Shown piece after piece: positions 1 through 13,345 of a stretch of DNA of 64,000 nucleotides; the stretch's first letter is position 1, and each line of letters begins with the position of its first letter. This DNA is from Lithospermum erythrorhizon (taxonomy: Eukaryota; Streptophyta; Magnoliopsida; Boraginales; Boraginaceae), in NCBI GenBank assembly GCA_019722365.1, contig JADFUC010002398.1, positions 1-64,000 on the forward strand, read 5' to 3'. Made by a program: the position numbers and the translations under genes. Below the pieces are notes generated by a model. That model did no database searches, was not told where the DNA came from, and saw only the letters and a program-made list of their open reading frames with translations.

Positions 1-928
1 CTCAGTACTTCGTTTCAGTTACGTATTGCTTGGAATTTAGAAATGTGATTACTCGAACTTAGTGTTCACCTTGAAATGGTGTATATTACTAGTGTAGGTT
101 CTCATGATAATTTAAAGGGGTTATGAAAGCGATTGTTAGATCTTACTCGTGTCGTTATAATAATAGTAATTGAGAAATTCGTTATTATTATACAACTTAC
201 TATTATACGAGCACAGAAGGTCGCTGTAGCATCTGATGACGTTGAATTATATTTCATGTATGAAATTAAACTACATTTCTAAATTGAGAGTTGATTGTAA
301 TCAACGAATGACCTCAATTAGGATTTTACGTGTCAATATGAAATATAAATTGGATGAATCCAAATTAATTAATTGGTCAATTAAATTAATTGATAGTTAG
401 TTAAGCTTGTTGGTAACTTGTTAGTTACTATTAATAACTTGTTAGTGTTTGATTTTACTTAACGGTTTAATTAAATTTGCTGAATTCGGCTCGTGACCTA
501 TTCCGTTGGGCTTTTTAGGTTTGACTATATAAGCAGCTTATTAGGTTTTTCGTAATAAGTTTTTCATGAAATAAAAAGCGGAGACTTCCATACTCCTCAT
601 CCTCTCCTCCCGTATGGCGAAATATTCAAGGGAAGGTAAAAATTCTTCTCTTGATTTTTCATCAATCGAGCCGTGTTCTAGCGAGGAAACCTGATGTAAG
701 GATTCAACTGCGGTGTGTGGACTACAGAGCCTCGTTTGAAGTGCTCGCGATGGAATTCAAAGGAAGCCGTGAAAGATTTGGAATAGACTTCCACTAGCAT
801 CTCTACCAGTAAGAACTCTTGTATTCATAATTGTTAATTATGTGTTTTTAGATAATTTATATCGTTTGAGATCCGGGATGTATGAATTGTGTGTTTATCA
901 TAAATAAAATTCATACTAGATTCTAACA
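1..928 (+). repeat. Ty1/copia-type LTR (family S), cut by window edge
   Basis: This is a long terminal repeat in plus orientation. It aligns by eye with the family-S LTRs at 2544-3488 and 10313-11262 (both reversed) and at 50796-51372: all share the AATGTGATTACTC block, a TTCATGTATGAAATT palindrome and an AT-rich body. A TATA box (TATATAAG, 526-533) is followed by a C/T-rich leader. The end TTCTAACA at 921-928 matches the CA terminus expected of an LTR, and sequence of a minus-strand Ty3 polymerase begins directly after it. It is either a solo LTR or the 3' LTR of an element lying left of the window. The first few LTR bases are probably missing at the edge. Confidence 0.75.
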
Positions 929-2543
929 GTTCGGCCGATCTAAGTGGAGAACACCTTGTTGACCTTCAGTGATGAAATGCCACTAAGTGACAAAAGCGGT
1001 TTCCACATCGTCCTCATACGTGAAGATGCGGTGGTACCCTCGAAGGCATCCGAAATCCGCCCACCTTGTAACATCAGCCGGAGTCCACCGATGCATCCAA
1101 ATTGAGCCTTGAGTATGATCATTTGGGGAAGCTTTTTTGATGTTGGTGAAGTCGTCTTGGCATCCAGCTAGAGATCCCGTTGGGTTTAGGGAGCAATAGC
1201 CCATAGCCGAGCCATGTGGGGAGCAGGGAGTTCCCCGGATGGCATTGCCACATGACTTTGCCTCTTCGGCGGATGGCCACCGTGTTCGCCTCGAGAGAAA
1301 AGGTCCGTTTCTTGATTGACCGGCTTATGGGTAGGATCAACATACAACCGGTGGACCGATATCGGCAGGTCGCCCCGGGCATATCTTTTGGCTCGGCGAA
1401 GATATCCCGATACTCACAGAGGACTCACGATGAGCATATAGCGCATGCTGCGTCACAGCGTCGTGCGATCTTGAACACCTTCCTCAGTTTCTCTCATCAA
1501 GCGAGATTCTCCGGACCTCTTCATGTGGCTTCCCCTTTTTGGACTTTCCTCCGGCGGTTCCAAGGTGCTGATACTTTCTTTTGAGGATTCTCCCTCTTTT
1601 TTCTCCTCAGGGGCTCTTATCCGTTTGGCCGAGGCCATATAACACTACTGCGCCTTTTCTTGGTTCCCTTGTATTTCGCCCCGGTCCCGTACCTCGTGAA
1701 GAACTTCATCTTTAGATGGATGGGTGATACTAGACCTCAAACTATGCTAGAACCGATTAGGCTGTGATCGTTGGCAGGCCACGTCACGCATTATCCACAA
1801 TAAGTGAACTTCGGCTTATCCTCGTGACACAACAAATGTTTCCCGTTGTCGTCATGAGGTTTGATACACACAATGGACTGAATAAAGTCTCCGGTGAACC
1901 CTACTAGCGGGGTGGCCACCGTCGTCTGCGCCCGGCTGTTCCCCGACTTAAGATATGCGTCCGAGGGGGCCAGGATCACTTTGAACTACTGTGTCTACCG
2001 CCATCGGGTCCCGGCTTGAAGTTAGTTATGCGGGAGAAGGGCCGGGTTAGGAAACAGGGGCATGCCCCGGCGGTTACCACATATATGTCCCCAGAATATC
2101 CTCCTCCATACGCCCTCGGGAGAATGGCGTTCGCTCTCCCGGTTATGTTAGGAGGTCCGTAGAACCGATCTTTTTGTCTGTCTTTGTCAAATCGCCCATT
2201 CTGATCAGGTTTCTTTGTGGATGTAATCCTTCAAGCGCGGCCCGAATGAGCTTCTACATCTCTGATCTTGAGGTGTCGGCAATCGTCGTGTAAGTGACCA
2301 TGATCCTTGTGGTATTGACAAAACTTGCTCATGTTCTCTTTTTGCCCACGAGATACCTGCAACACGTGGCTATGATAGCGACCGCCTATCACAAAATCTC
2401 ACAGGAACACATTCCCGGTGGTCTTCCAAACGAAGTTAGGTACTCAATCCTCCACTTCCTTAATTCCTTTCTCTTCCTCGGATGGCTGCGAAGTCGTGAA
2501 AAAGCACTCCCCCACGGAAGGTTAGTCGGGTATACACTGTCGG
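929..2543 (-). pseudogene. Tat/Ogre-type Ty3 retrotransposon: gag end, protease and RT start (decayed)
   Basis: Read on the minus strand from 2543 down, the remnant runs in the order expected of a Tat-lineage Ty3 element. At about 2340-2215 is the gag histidine/cysteine motif (CQYHKDHGH...DDC). At about 1980-1790 is the protease, with PLVGFTGD. At about 1420-1110 is the region before reverse transcriptase (DIFAEPKDMPG, then KKRTFSLE), followed by the RT start (DFTNIKKASPNDH) at 1170-1130 and a trace of the motif-A region (GYHRI) near 1040. Many short indels and stops break the frame, so no protein is likely. The reading ends at 929 where the family-S LTR begins. Upstream gag continues at 11263-12140. 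Confidence 0.8.
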
Positions 2544-3488
2544 TGTTGGAAATGCAACGACTTGTTCATAATAAAATTATAACAAATGCGGCCCCGAGAA
2601 TCATATAAGTGTATAAAAGCGAATTACAACATAATTCATACAAAATATATTGCGTATGAATAAAAGGAGAACTTACAAAGTGCAACGGCGGATGTTTTCA
2701 AAACTTCTCCCGATTCCTCCTTCAACTCACTCAGCACCTCAGAGTGAAATGCCTCCGGTTAGTCACTTGAGAGGTTGAATCTCACGATTAGATTTGCTAG
2801 AATCTACGAGATTGTGGATGAAGAATTATGAGTCAAAACTTGACTCAAAACTCAAGGGAGAAAGGGAAAGGGGTGGCGGCTTTGTTGAGGAGAGGATGAA
2901 AATGAAAACCTTGGGTTTCTATTTCATCTAACTTTCCTTATATAGCCGTTTCGCCGAATAACTCGACTCGTTTAATAAACAAGCAACTCGTTAAGCCGTT
3001 AACAAACTTGTACTTGCAAGTAACGGCTTAACAAGTCACTAATAAGCTTCCCTCGTTAAATCGTAAATTGAACTAACAAGTTAATTGATTCGATTTTATC
3101 AATTTGAATTTTACATTATCGATACAAAAGCAGCTCGATTGGAGTATCTCGTTGATTTCAATCAACTCCCAATTTAGCAACCATGATTTAATTCCATACA
3201 TGGAATATAGCGAATATCATTGTATGTGTGTGTGACCTTTTGAGCTCGAGATAATATTAGCCGTATAATATAATTGACCATTATGATTATTATATCGGGT
3301 TATGCATGAGATACAGCAATTTGGCGCAACACGATATTATAAATTGAGTTCCAATTCTAGTAATTCACAATTACTATTTGAACACTTAGACTGAGTAATC
3401 ACATTTAACTAAAATTAGTAAATGAATTGTTACAACAATTATACGCGGGCATTATTTATAGAAATCAAAAATACTTTGATTTCCCAAC
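2544..3488 (-). repeat. 3' LTR of the minus-strand family-S element
   Basis: This LTR starts TGTTGG on the plus strand at 2544 and ends near TTCCCAAC at 3488, where the family's TTCCAACA end would be. A TATA box (TATATAAG on the minus strand) lies at about 2937-2945. It matches 10313-11262 along its length with scattered substitutions and indels, which implies an old insertion. Confidence 0.8.
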
Positions 3489-6400
3489 TCCAATTTGCCG
3501 GGCGGTACTTTATAATTCCTTTATCGCGCGATCTACAGTCATACGCTAACCATAAGAAATGTGTCATAAAACATACGACTTTATTTACTCCAAAATTTGA
3601 CTGAATCCAAGTACTATGGCATCCCATAAGCCAATCGGTCTGACACTCATTGAGAGGCACGAGATACTGCACGTATGTCGAGGTTGGATAAAACCACTTT
3701 TATAATATATCGACATCTCTTGTTATACTCACCGTGTCACTTGACATAGGCCGTTATAATCCCGCTTAAGGCGGGCGTTTGACATAGTCAGCTTACCTGA
3801 CTCATAACATAAGTAGTTATATACGCGAGGTCTAGAATTGTTAAACTTATGATTCTAAGCAAACATCGTAGAACCTTGAGATATCATATCTTCTATGATT
3901 TTGCGATGGTCAATCAACTCCTCGGTTATGCAAGCCCGGTAGCTCATAAATTGTCCAGACTTCTGAAGCTCTCGTGAATCGATAAAATTGATCATAAATG
4001 AATACGCTATATTTGGTAAATCAAATGCTAGTTTCCCAAAACCATCGGCTTGTCGACCAAGGGAAATGGTATCTTATGTTTCTAGACTTGAAGAGTTGCA
4101 GTACTTCTGAGTTGCCTCTACAGAAAGCTGTAGACTTGCCTTGGGTTTTTATTATTTCAGCTGACTATGAAACAATAAATTACTATATATGAATAGATGC
4201 AGCATTCATATAATGTGAATTAAAAATTAGATTGTAAACAAGAATTACACTTGTTCAATCAATTCAAGCTTAACTTGTTCTAGAAAGTAAATGAAATGAC
4301 TCCCCACGAACCTTGCATCGTTGATTTCTTCTTCGATCGTGAAATCAAAACCTTGATTTAATCACGGAAAAATATATCAACTCGAGATGCTTGCTTTCGA
4401 GTCGCGTGGAGCCACCCAAGCATGCGTGCTTTAAAATTTGGAAGGTAATGATTACAATCATATCATAATCCAGAATACTACTTGCTAGTAGACTTTAGAT
4501 CCATCTGATCGGTCTCTCAACCATGGAATCAGCGATGGCTAAGACTATTCCGGTATAGTCACCTGCCAAGCTACGTCTGAAAGGTTTTAATCACTTTTTG
4601 CCACTGAAGCTTCTTTGAAACTGAGGACATTACCATCTGAGGTCGATTTCCTCTCAAATACCCACTAGTTAAAGTGTAACAAGGATTAAAAACCTCGTTT
4701 TGGTATTTCTAGTGACAATCTAAGTTTTGTGGCGATTAGCCATTTCTCGGGTACTATCGGGAGGTTTCTGAGCACTTGGCGGTGTGTTAAAAGCAGCGTC
4801 TATCTTATCGAAATGCATATTTTTTATAACATTATCAACAATTCAAGTTGAATGGTAATGTTATAATATAAGCTTTCAGCGCTTTAGTTTCTCGAGTATA
4901 CTAGACTTCGATCCGATAATGAGTTATGGCTAATAGTGTTCGCATGGGACAAGCGTCATGAACCTTGATACCGCGTCAGTTACATGGGAACTATATTTTA
5001 CCTACATTATCTTAAAGTTACTACCATGTTCCTAGACGGCGCCAAATACCTTTAGTAAAACTCCACAATTATTATTGGGGTGACTGCTATGTCATGGTCG
5101 TGATGTACAACACATGATCCTGGCATGGCATACGGTGAATCATATTACTATGTAATAGTCAAATTACATGTAACAGAATCACTCTCAATCATGTGAGGTC
5201 CTTGATTGTGGGAACAGGACTCTAATAGAGAGTTGTCTTGTCAATAAGAGAATCTGTCTATCATAGAATTTAATCTATCACAGATTTTATTCACCTCAAG
5301 CTTCATGGTTAGAATTTATAACTTAATAAGTAAATATCATTTAAACTTATATTTCATGACAAATATAGCGTATTATGTCACATATGTGAAGTGGACTTCT
5401 GAGATGTACAGAATCAATTCGATGCCGTACCTTTCAAGGTTGTATGAGATATTCTTTTAGTACTCAAACATGAAAAACATTTATGTGTAGTTGTGCACCC
5501 TCTTAACCTTTGAGAAGCTGGTTCCGTCTTCCTTTCTTGACCGCACTGATTTCCATCCAAAATATCAAGATAAGAAGATTTAACTCCGATTATACCCTAT
5601 CTCGAGTTTGCAACTTGGATACCCGATAATGTCGTTTTCCTTCTTGTTTTCGTTTGAGATGTGAACTTCCAATAACAATATCAAGTATGCGTAAATCCGT
5701 GCGTTACTTAGGAATATTCTTTGGATCGCTCGGCTTAAACACGCGTATTTCTTGTTAAACCGTGGGTAATATGGAAAAATTTGAAATAGACATGTACATA
5801 GTTTATTAATGAATATATTCAACTTGGTTGAAGCCAAATGTTTGATTCATTTATGACATATGTTCATTTAATGGAATTATGTTTCTTACCTCGATGAATG
5901 CGCCCATCCCAGAAGGTAAATAGAGTGAGTCGTATACTCGACTGCGTGTATTCGATTTTTCACTCGGAGATGACTTTTTAAGACATCTATTGGAGTATGA
6001 TTTACTCATAAAATCATGTCCTTTTGCATTGAAGCGTTAACGATGCATCGAGGTAATCACAAACATCCACGATATATTTGGAGGTTCAATATTTGGATTA
6101 GTGTGTCTCCCCGAGACGGCTTGAATGCATTGATCATATATTTGGATTACACTCTTTTACAACTTCACAATGAAGATACTATATATATATATTAAATTGC
6201 AATTTTATAGTAGATGAAATTAAATACCAGTACCTTCCGATTATGTACATGATGACATAACCTCGGCATTTGACGGTGTTAAAATTATCTACTTGATGAC
6301 ATAACATTAACTTGTCTATTCGAGACGTTTCAAAGTTTGTTTGTCAAACACAACTCTTGAGTTGTCTCATAGTTGAGTATGAATAAATTTAAAGTAGGTG

Positions 6401-9220
6401 CAACAACCTTCAATATGTGAATTTATTTCATTCATTGTGTTTCAACTATATTAAGCAGCGATCTTTTATTTGTATCAACTCGACTAGTGACACATTTAAG
6501 GTAGAATAAAAAGTACGTTGGTATACAAAATTGAAGATTTCATCGTTGTGTTTTAATTTCATTAAACACAACTCTTTACTACGTATCTTAGAAATGCGTC
6601 TTTAAGATGAGCGATGTTTCATTCTTTTGGATTCTTCGTATCGATGATACTTAATTCAGAACTTGATAGTATTTATATGGTCCTTCCCATACTCTTATCA
6701 ATTCTGGTGTATCATTCAATGACTTATATCCTTGATCAATTTATATGCGAACATACAAACTAGACCAAGATTAACGAAGCTCCCACTAAGTCTAGTAGGA
6801 GTTGAGTTAGTTTATCTTTGCAAGATTGAACTCTAGTCTCGTTAAGGTCCGCTTTTCCACAGTATCACTTTCGATTGTTTTGTTATTCAAAATATCATGT
6901 CTTTAGAAGAATAGAATGACATTCACCTAATCGAGAGAATCACACGATAGATGGAAATATGCGGTGTCCACATTAAATGTGACATCCGCTTACTCGTATA
7001 AGCGAAAGAAAACGGAGTTTGAAGCATCGACCGTTGGAGGATTAAAAATGTGTGCTTTCTTATAATGTAGTCACCTAACGTACACAAAGAGCTCAATTAT
7101 CTTTCTTTAGTACTTGTCTCACGGCTAATACTATACTTGTCGTGATCATGATCTAAAATCATGTGAGTGAAATAGTGTCTAGGCATGCAGAGTTTAGCCA
7201 TAATGACATTTCGATCTTTGATAACAAATCATTTGAGATATGAGGTTTAATCAAACCTCTCTTTCTATTTCTCAAGTGTCATTAAATATCCTTCTTTCTA
7301 TGCTTAATATTTGAAATAATGAAATTAATCATTAACTTCAAATTATAGTTTTTGTGTTACCGACTTTACAAGTGATAATGCGAGAACGAATAGACAATGC
7401 TTGTACGGTTATACAAACCTGAAGTTATGCTTCATCACAATCCATGACGAGTTCACCTTGTTGATAGAAACTAAATTCCAATGACATGTCTTGAGAGAAA
7501 TGTAAGATACGACATTCAAGATCATCGATAGTTTCTCGATTGTGTTATAAAAAGAATTCAACTATTCATTTAGTGCTTGTTTGGTGGCTAAGAGACAATA
7601 TAACATATTAGTCTTCATAACATCCTCACATGAGTGAGATCCAAAATTAGTACCTCTGATCACATCATGTGATGTCGTTCATGAACAAAGGTTCATGTAG
7701 CGTGTCATGGTGAAGTCAGTCTTAAGTGATTATGGTATTTAATATTTGTCATTTTATTATAGTACAATAACCATTTTTCAATGGCTTGCGAAGAGAAAAT
7801 GCATTTAGCATATAACACATATTACGCGGGGTTTATGGATTGCCACTTAACTTGTATAATTTCACATAATAAAGTTATGTTTTAATTTTCCCGATTAATG
7901 GTGAATAGACATGTAATTTTAATTGTACTTGTCATAAAGGGAAATATGCAATCACCAGATAAGCGCGATTCAAAACATCTAACATATTGTAAACAAATTG
8001 TAAATATTATACACGTGCCAAATCTCACAAAATGTACAAGGTATCAAGATCCGTTGTGGTTGGAATCAACGATGACATGACATACATTTTGAATCTCGGC
8101 ATGTAGATTAATTAATCAATTGTGTACCACGACACAACTCTTGGAGTCACTTAACACTCTTGAGTGCTCTTGGCCGATTATCACCCGGCGCAGCGTTGAG
8201 TGGAAATCGCAGGTTAAACAACCAATTAAACGACTTATTACTTGGAGATGATCATCACGAAAGCCAGCAGCGTTAATTAAATCGGCTTATTATGATCGTT
8301 GCCATACCGTCCGCGATAAATGCGCTTTGCCATCGCGATCGTCCGGTGACCATTGATAAGTTTCACAACTTTAAAATTGGTTTGATACGAGTGCTTAAAT
8401 TTTATGGTGAGATTAATATTATTTGTTATTATTTAACATGTTATATAGCGCATAATCAAAAATACAATATGCATATCATGAAAATAAAACAAATAATACA
8501 CGATTAGAAGATATATGATATGACCCTAAAAATACAAATAATAAACCTATTGACACGTATCGAGTAGAATCTTGTGATAGCACAATTTTTGGCAACCTCG
8601 AGGCGACATGGTGAGACGCCTGCCCCATTACATCCCGAGTTGTATATTTATTTACTAAACCATCTAAGGCAATGCAGCATCTTTGTGGGTAAATAAAATA
8701 ATAAAATCAGCTTGGCTTCGGCCAGTCGTAATACAACGAATAAGCAGTTACATGAGCCAAGTATTTCAAAAAATACAAGCCCAGAGTCGTATCAGTATAT
8801 CCCACTTTCCATTCCCGTTACAATATATAATAAAATGAAACACATAAACTATATGTATTTAGCTAGACATTAAATGAGTACGGATTAATTGACTCGTGAA
8901 TACGAATTTAATGCTATTAAGTATGAAAATAAACATCATTAATACACCAATAAATAATGTATTTTACTTATCGCATAATAAAAGCATAATCAATTATATA
9001 ATAAAATGCAATAAACACTAGTATAAGGTTGAAATAAAATTCTGTCAGTCAATTTTAAATATGATTAACAATCATATAATAACTTTCCATTTTTTATTAT
9101 ACAAATAAAATTAATCACATAAATACACAATTTAAATGTGATAGGAAATAAATTAAAAAATTAATTCTCATAATTATATTCATGAAATCTATTTATATAT
9201 ATTATTAAAATACATTAATA

Positions 9221-9256
<36 letters not shown>

Positions 9257-10312
9257 AACTTAGAATTAATACGATAACTATTCATTTATACAATAAAACG
9301 ATTATTACAATAATCATTTCATATAAATATAATAAGATAAAACAAGTGAGTTTTTATCTAAACATATTTATATTTTAACTAGAGATTGTTACCATGATTA
9401 TATCCTTAAATAAAATACATTTATAAAAGGATAAATAATAAAAGGGATTATTGAATTAAATTTCTTCTCATTAAAATTGATAGTTACAATTATCATAACA
9501 ATAAATGACAATAAATACACAAGCAGTAAATATTTCCAAAAAGCGGATTAGGGTTTGGAACAACGAAATCCGACGACGCGGCGATACGGCAGAGCCTCCA
9601 TGGGCGGCGATAAACGCCCACCCGGACAGCCCATTTAGGCCGTCCAGTAATCCAATAATTGGCAGACGTCCCGTTTGGTCACCGGGAGGCCTGGAGGCCC
9701 TTAGGAAGGTCGCGCCTCATTTTACAAATCAATTTTTAAGCTTAAATTCAAAATTTTTTGTAAAATAATAACTATTTGAGGCCTTAAACATATCCAAAAA
9801 TTCTGAAATTTGTTCCAAACATTCCACACAATTTTCGTGAACATTTCCAATTGGAATTTCGTAAAAATCATTTACCGAAAATTAATTATGCAATAAACAC
9901 TCCAGAATTCATAAAATTGTTTTGGGGCACTTAAAAAATCCAAAAAATTATGAAATTTCTCAGACAATATTTCTTGACCCTTCTGGAGTCTATACAAAAG
10001 TGGTAGGGTACTTCGGAATAATTTAAATGCCTCAAATCAATAAAAACGATTTGTTTTTAATCAAAATATGTTTTAAAAACCCTTTCAATTCATGAAATAC
10101 AAATCTAAATTCAAAACATCAAAATTAACAATATGATGAATTGAAAAACAGTATAGAACACAAATTTAATCATGAATAAATTTTTCATAACATATATTCA
10201 TTAATACAGAATATATATTATGAAATGATATAAGTATTGTTTATATATTAATAAATTATATATAAAATTATAATCGAAATTATAACACTTAAACAAACTC
10301 ATGATGCCACTA
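3489..10312 (-). mobile_element. Internal region of the minus-strand family-S element; no pol recognised
   Basis: Strongly AT-rich DNA lies between the two LTRs. I looked on the minus strand for copia gag, integrase, RT and RNase H motifs at the distances from the 3' LTR where the sister element (46400-50790) has them, and could not recognise any. The part next to the 3' LTR (3489-3900) and the leader-side part (7960-9250) do match the sister element. A GC-rich island at 9540-9720 interrupts the leader. Either this copy is non-autonomous or its pol region has decayed past recognition by eye. An AT microsatellite sits at 9223-9253. Confidence 0.6.
9223..9253. repeat. (AT)n microsatellite
   Basis: About 15 AT dinucleotides lie in the leader of the minus-strand family-S element. 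The homologous leader at 34190 has a shorter run. Confidence 0.9.
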
Positions 10313-11262
10313 TTGCAAAACTCTACATAACTTGTTCATAATAAAATTATAATAAATGCACTGAGGGGTGTTTAAGTGTATAAGCGAATTACAATATAAT
10401 TCGTACAAATATATATTACGTATGAATAAATGAGAGAACAAATTACGCGGCGGATGTTTTCAAAACTTCTCCCCACGATTCCTCCGCCAACTCATTACCT
10501 CAAGTGAAATGCCTCAGGTTAGTCCTTTAAGAGGTTGGACTTCCCTTGATTGGATTTGCTAGAATCTCAGGAATTATTGGATGAAGAATTATGAGTCAAA
10601 ACTTGACTCAAAACCCAAAGGGAGAAAGGGAGAGAGGTGGCGGCTTTGTTGAGGGGAGAGGGATGAAAATGAAAACCTTGGGTTTTCTATTTCGTCTCTT
10701 TCCTTATATAGCTATTTTTGTTTCGCCCGAGTAGCTCGACTTTCGTTTAATAAACAAGCAACTTCGTTAAGCCGTTAACAAACTTATTACTTACGAGTAA
10801 GTGACTTAACAAAGTCACTAATAAGAATCCCTCATTAAACCGTCAATTGAACTAACAAGTTAATTGATTGGTTTTATCAGTGAATTTTACATTATCGATA
10901 CAAAAGCAATTCGATTGGGTATCTTGTTGATTTCAATCAACTCCCAATTTAACAATCTTGAATTAATTCCATACATGAAATATAACTCAACGTCATTGTA
11001 TGTGTGTGTGACCTTGTGGGCTCAGATAATATTAGCCGTATAATAATATAATTGACCATTATGATTATTATATCGATTATGCATGGGATCTAGTAATCTG
11101 GCATAACCTCTGATATTATCGTGAGTTCCCGATTCTAATAATTCTGAGTACTATTTGAACACTTAGTTTGAGTAATCACATTTAACTAAAACTAGTAAAT
11201 GAATTGTTACAACAATTGTCGCGGCGGGCATTATTCTGAGAAATCAAAATACTTTGATTTTC
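10313..11262 (-). repeat. 5' LTR of the minus-strand family-S element
   Basis: This is the partner of the LTR at 2544-3488 and carries the same blocks in the same order, including a minus-strand TATATAAGG near 10703-10712. The primer site lies just inside at 10298-10309. The outer tip should end in CCAACA on the plus strand but reads TTTCGGCGG, so the last few bases are lost or changed. Confidence 0.8.
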
Positions 11263-12140
11263 GGCGGTCGAGCGCCGGATCCTATCGAAACGCCGCCTCT
11301 ACAGGGCTCGGTCTTCATTTGAATTGCTCTTCCGTCAGCTTTTTTCCTTTGCCCTTCTTGGCCTCTTTTACGCCTCACTCTGTCAGAATATACTTGTAGG
11401 CCCGTTCGTTGACTTCCTCCGAGGTGCTGCGGGCATCTTGAGGAGTGATTCTTTGAACACGTTCATGAGCCTACCGAAGGCAGTACAACTATCCCTTTGG
11501 TTTGTCTCGATTATCGGGTTGAACTCTCTATGGAACCGCTCTTGGAATAAAATGATCGATTTACATTCTCCTACTACTTTGGATGGTCATGAGGAGTGTT
11601 CATCACTATCTTGATGGACTCTTCCGCGTAGGTCACAGTGGCCCGGTTTTTGAGCTGCGAAGGGAGGCGAGGCACCACCTCAGGCAACGGTTGATCCCAC
11701 TTGATCTTGCCCCGGTCGGCGAGAAATTTGGCTTCGGATATAGACCTTGCAATACTCTGTTGTCCGGTTAATGGAAGGACATGCAGGGGCTGGAACTTCT
11801 GCGATGTGCTCCTCGGGATCCGTTTTCCCAAATAGACTTGGTGAAGGCATTTGGGGAGCTTGACCACACTTACGGCATGATCGGCGCCCCTTATCGGGTT
11901 AAAGGAGGCTAGCCACGCCAGTGTGTTTGTCGCCGGCAAGATGCATCCGGCCAACCTTTGGGTGAAAGCGTCAGCACTGTCTCCGTAATATGCCGTAGTC
12001 AATAGGATTTGGGGGCCGGGGGCACTTTCTTGTTGCGGCCTTATGATAGTTTTGGCGCCCAGCGGCGCTAGCTGCATATGGCTCCCTCGTACCGGGGGAG
12101 TATAGGTGTAAATTTCTTCCTCCTCCTCAGGACGGAAAAC
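11263..12140 (-). pseudogene. Tat/Ogre-type gag remnant
   Basis: The minus strand carries pieces of a Ty3 Tat-lineage gag. A TDPEEHIAE segment near 11810-11790 matches the conserved start of the capsid region (consensus DGTTDPxxH). Near 11430-11370 comes ERAYKYI, the conserved end of capsid. Reading frames shift several times; the longest single open stretch, 11574-12077, is only partly in the gag frame. The next gag part, the cysteine/histidine motif, is found at 2340-2215, beyond the inserted family-S element. Confidence 0.7.
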
Positions 12141-13345
12141 ACTTCCATGGGACTTTTCACTGCTTAGCTACTTGGAGATGCATTCCCGAATCGTTACATC
12201 TTGTTGTAGATGATAGTTTCTACTGTCATCCCATGTATTATTCGACCATTTCCGGTGGGTATGAGCTTCCTACTTCGGGGCATAGTTCCACCGGTTCGAA
12301 AGTTGGCCGGATTGCAGGATATCTTTTGGGACTTCGTTATCGCATTTGATTGTGTATCGCCCCGGATTGATCCATGATCCCTGAAGGTTATCTGGTATGA
12401 TCGTTTGTTTTTGTGAAATGATAGCCATGATGTCGATAATTTGAGGTGTGTGGGTAGTGACTTTCTAAATGTAAGTCTCCCGCGTGATGGCCAATGATGC
12501 AGTCGAGGAATGCAGCAGTGAGCCGGATCGCTTGAAATCACCAGTCGTGCTTTGATATGCCTTGCTCGAGTGTGTCTTCCTGAAAACAAAGACCGGAGTT
12601 TGCTGGAAACACTCCGACGATCAAATGCGATAACGGATCAAAGTTTTAGTTTTTCGAAAAGAAAGAGTATTTGGGTATCAAAAGAACTTACATGGTTTAG
12701 CCTCGAGTTTACCCTCTTATATAAATCGTTTGGGCAGTTGCCCAGTTTTAACCTTGATGGCTCGTGGCTCCGTGTAATGATTGTGCGAAGCTCATTAAAG
12801 GGTACAATGTAATTATAGCCTTAATTACCTCCTTAATAGTGCATAATTAAATATAACAATACTCCAACGGTCTTATTCATCCCTACGAGTTAGGCCATGG
12901 CTTATGGATCTGTGATGGAGGCCATTTATTGCTCGAATGTCACGGTGGGCTTGTCGGGTTGGACTGTTTCTTGGTCCGGTAATTATTTATGGGATTGCTC
13001 CCGAGGTAGTAACGGTTCCAACTCATTAAGTTGTTGGGTAATTATGGTCTTCAATGCTATCCATAGTTGTCTTAATTGAGCTCATCCGACCGTTATTGGC
13101 TAACGGATCTTTGCTTCGCGAACCGAGCTGGATGGCTTGACCCCTTTCATACGGGCCTCACCCCTGGACCATTTTGTGGCCTAATCCATTTATTCGGTGA
13201 TCTTGATAGTGCGGTCCTTGACTTTGTGTCGATTTAGACATTTGCATTAGGATCGACCCTTGGACCAACCCATTTCATATATAATTATCATCACTTTAGA
13301 CATTCGCACTTATGTCCAGTTTGATATAGAGCAGATTTCTTACAT
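12141..13345 (-). mobile_element. Probable 5' leader and LTR of the Tat-type element
   Basis: Upstream of gag the minus strand has a TATA box (TTTATATAAGAGGG at about 12727-12714) followed by a leader, as expected for an LTR promoter. The left limit of the LTR is unclear. A TGTAAGAAATC on the minus strand at about 13341 could be its start. No second LTR copy is present in the window to confirm the ends, so this rests on position and TATA box only. Confidence 0.35.

Larger units (their letters stand above)
2544..11262 (-). mobile_element. Family-S Ty1/copia-like LTR element inserted in the Tat element
   Basis: Two similar LTRs of about 945 bp, at 2544-3488 and 10313-11262, face the minus strand and bound an internal region of about 6.8 kb. 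Just inside the 5' LTR, 10298-10309 reads TGGCATCATGAG on the minus strand, close to the tRNA-Met primer site TGGTATCAGAGC that many plant LTR elements use. The element splits Tat gag: flanking gag pieces lie at 11263-12140 and 2215-2543. The left junction is GTCGG|TGTTGG. The right LTR tip is damaged, so the target duplication is not certain. Internal sequence near the 3' LTR (3489-3900) matches 50400-50790 of the plus-strand family-S element, and 7960-9250 matches 34190-34448 plus 37005-38010. Confidence 0.8.

Noticed and set aside
9505..9768. 87-codon plus-strand open frame
   Set aside because: It lies antisense in the GC-rich island of the family-S leader and has no motif; the open frame follows from base composition.
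11574..12077. 167-codon minus-strand ORF as a host protein
   Set aside because: Part of it is out of frame with gag, and an adjacent frame reads TDPEEHIAE; it is decayed Tat gag.
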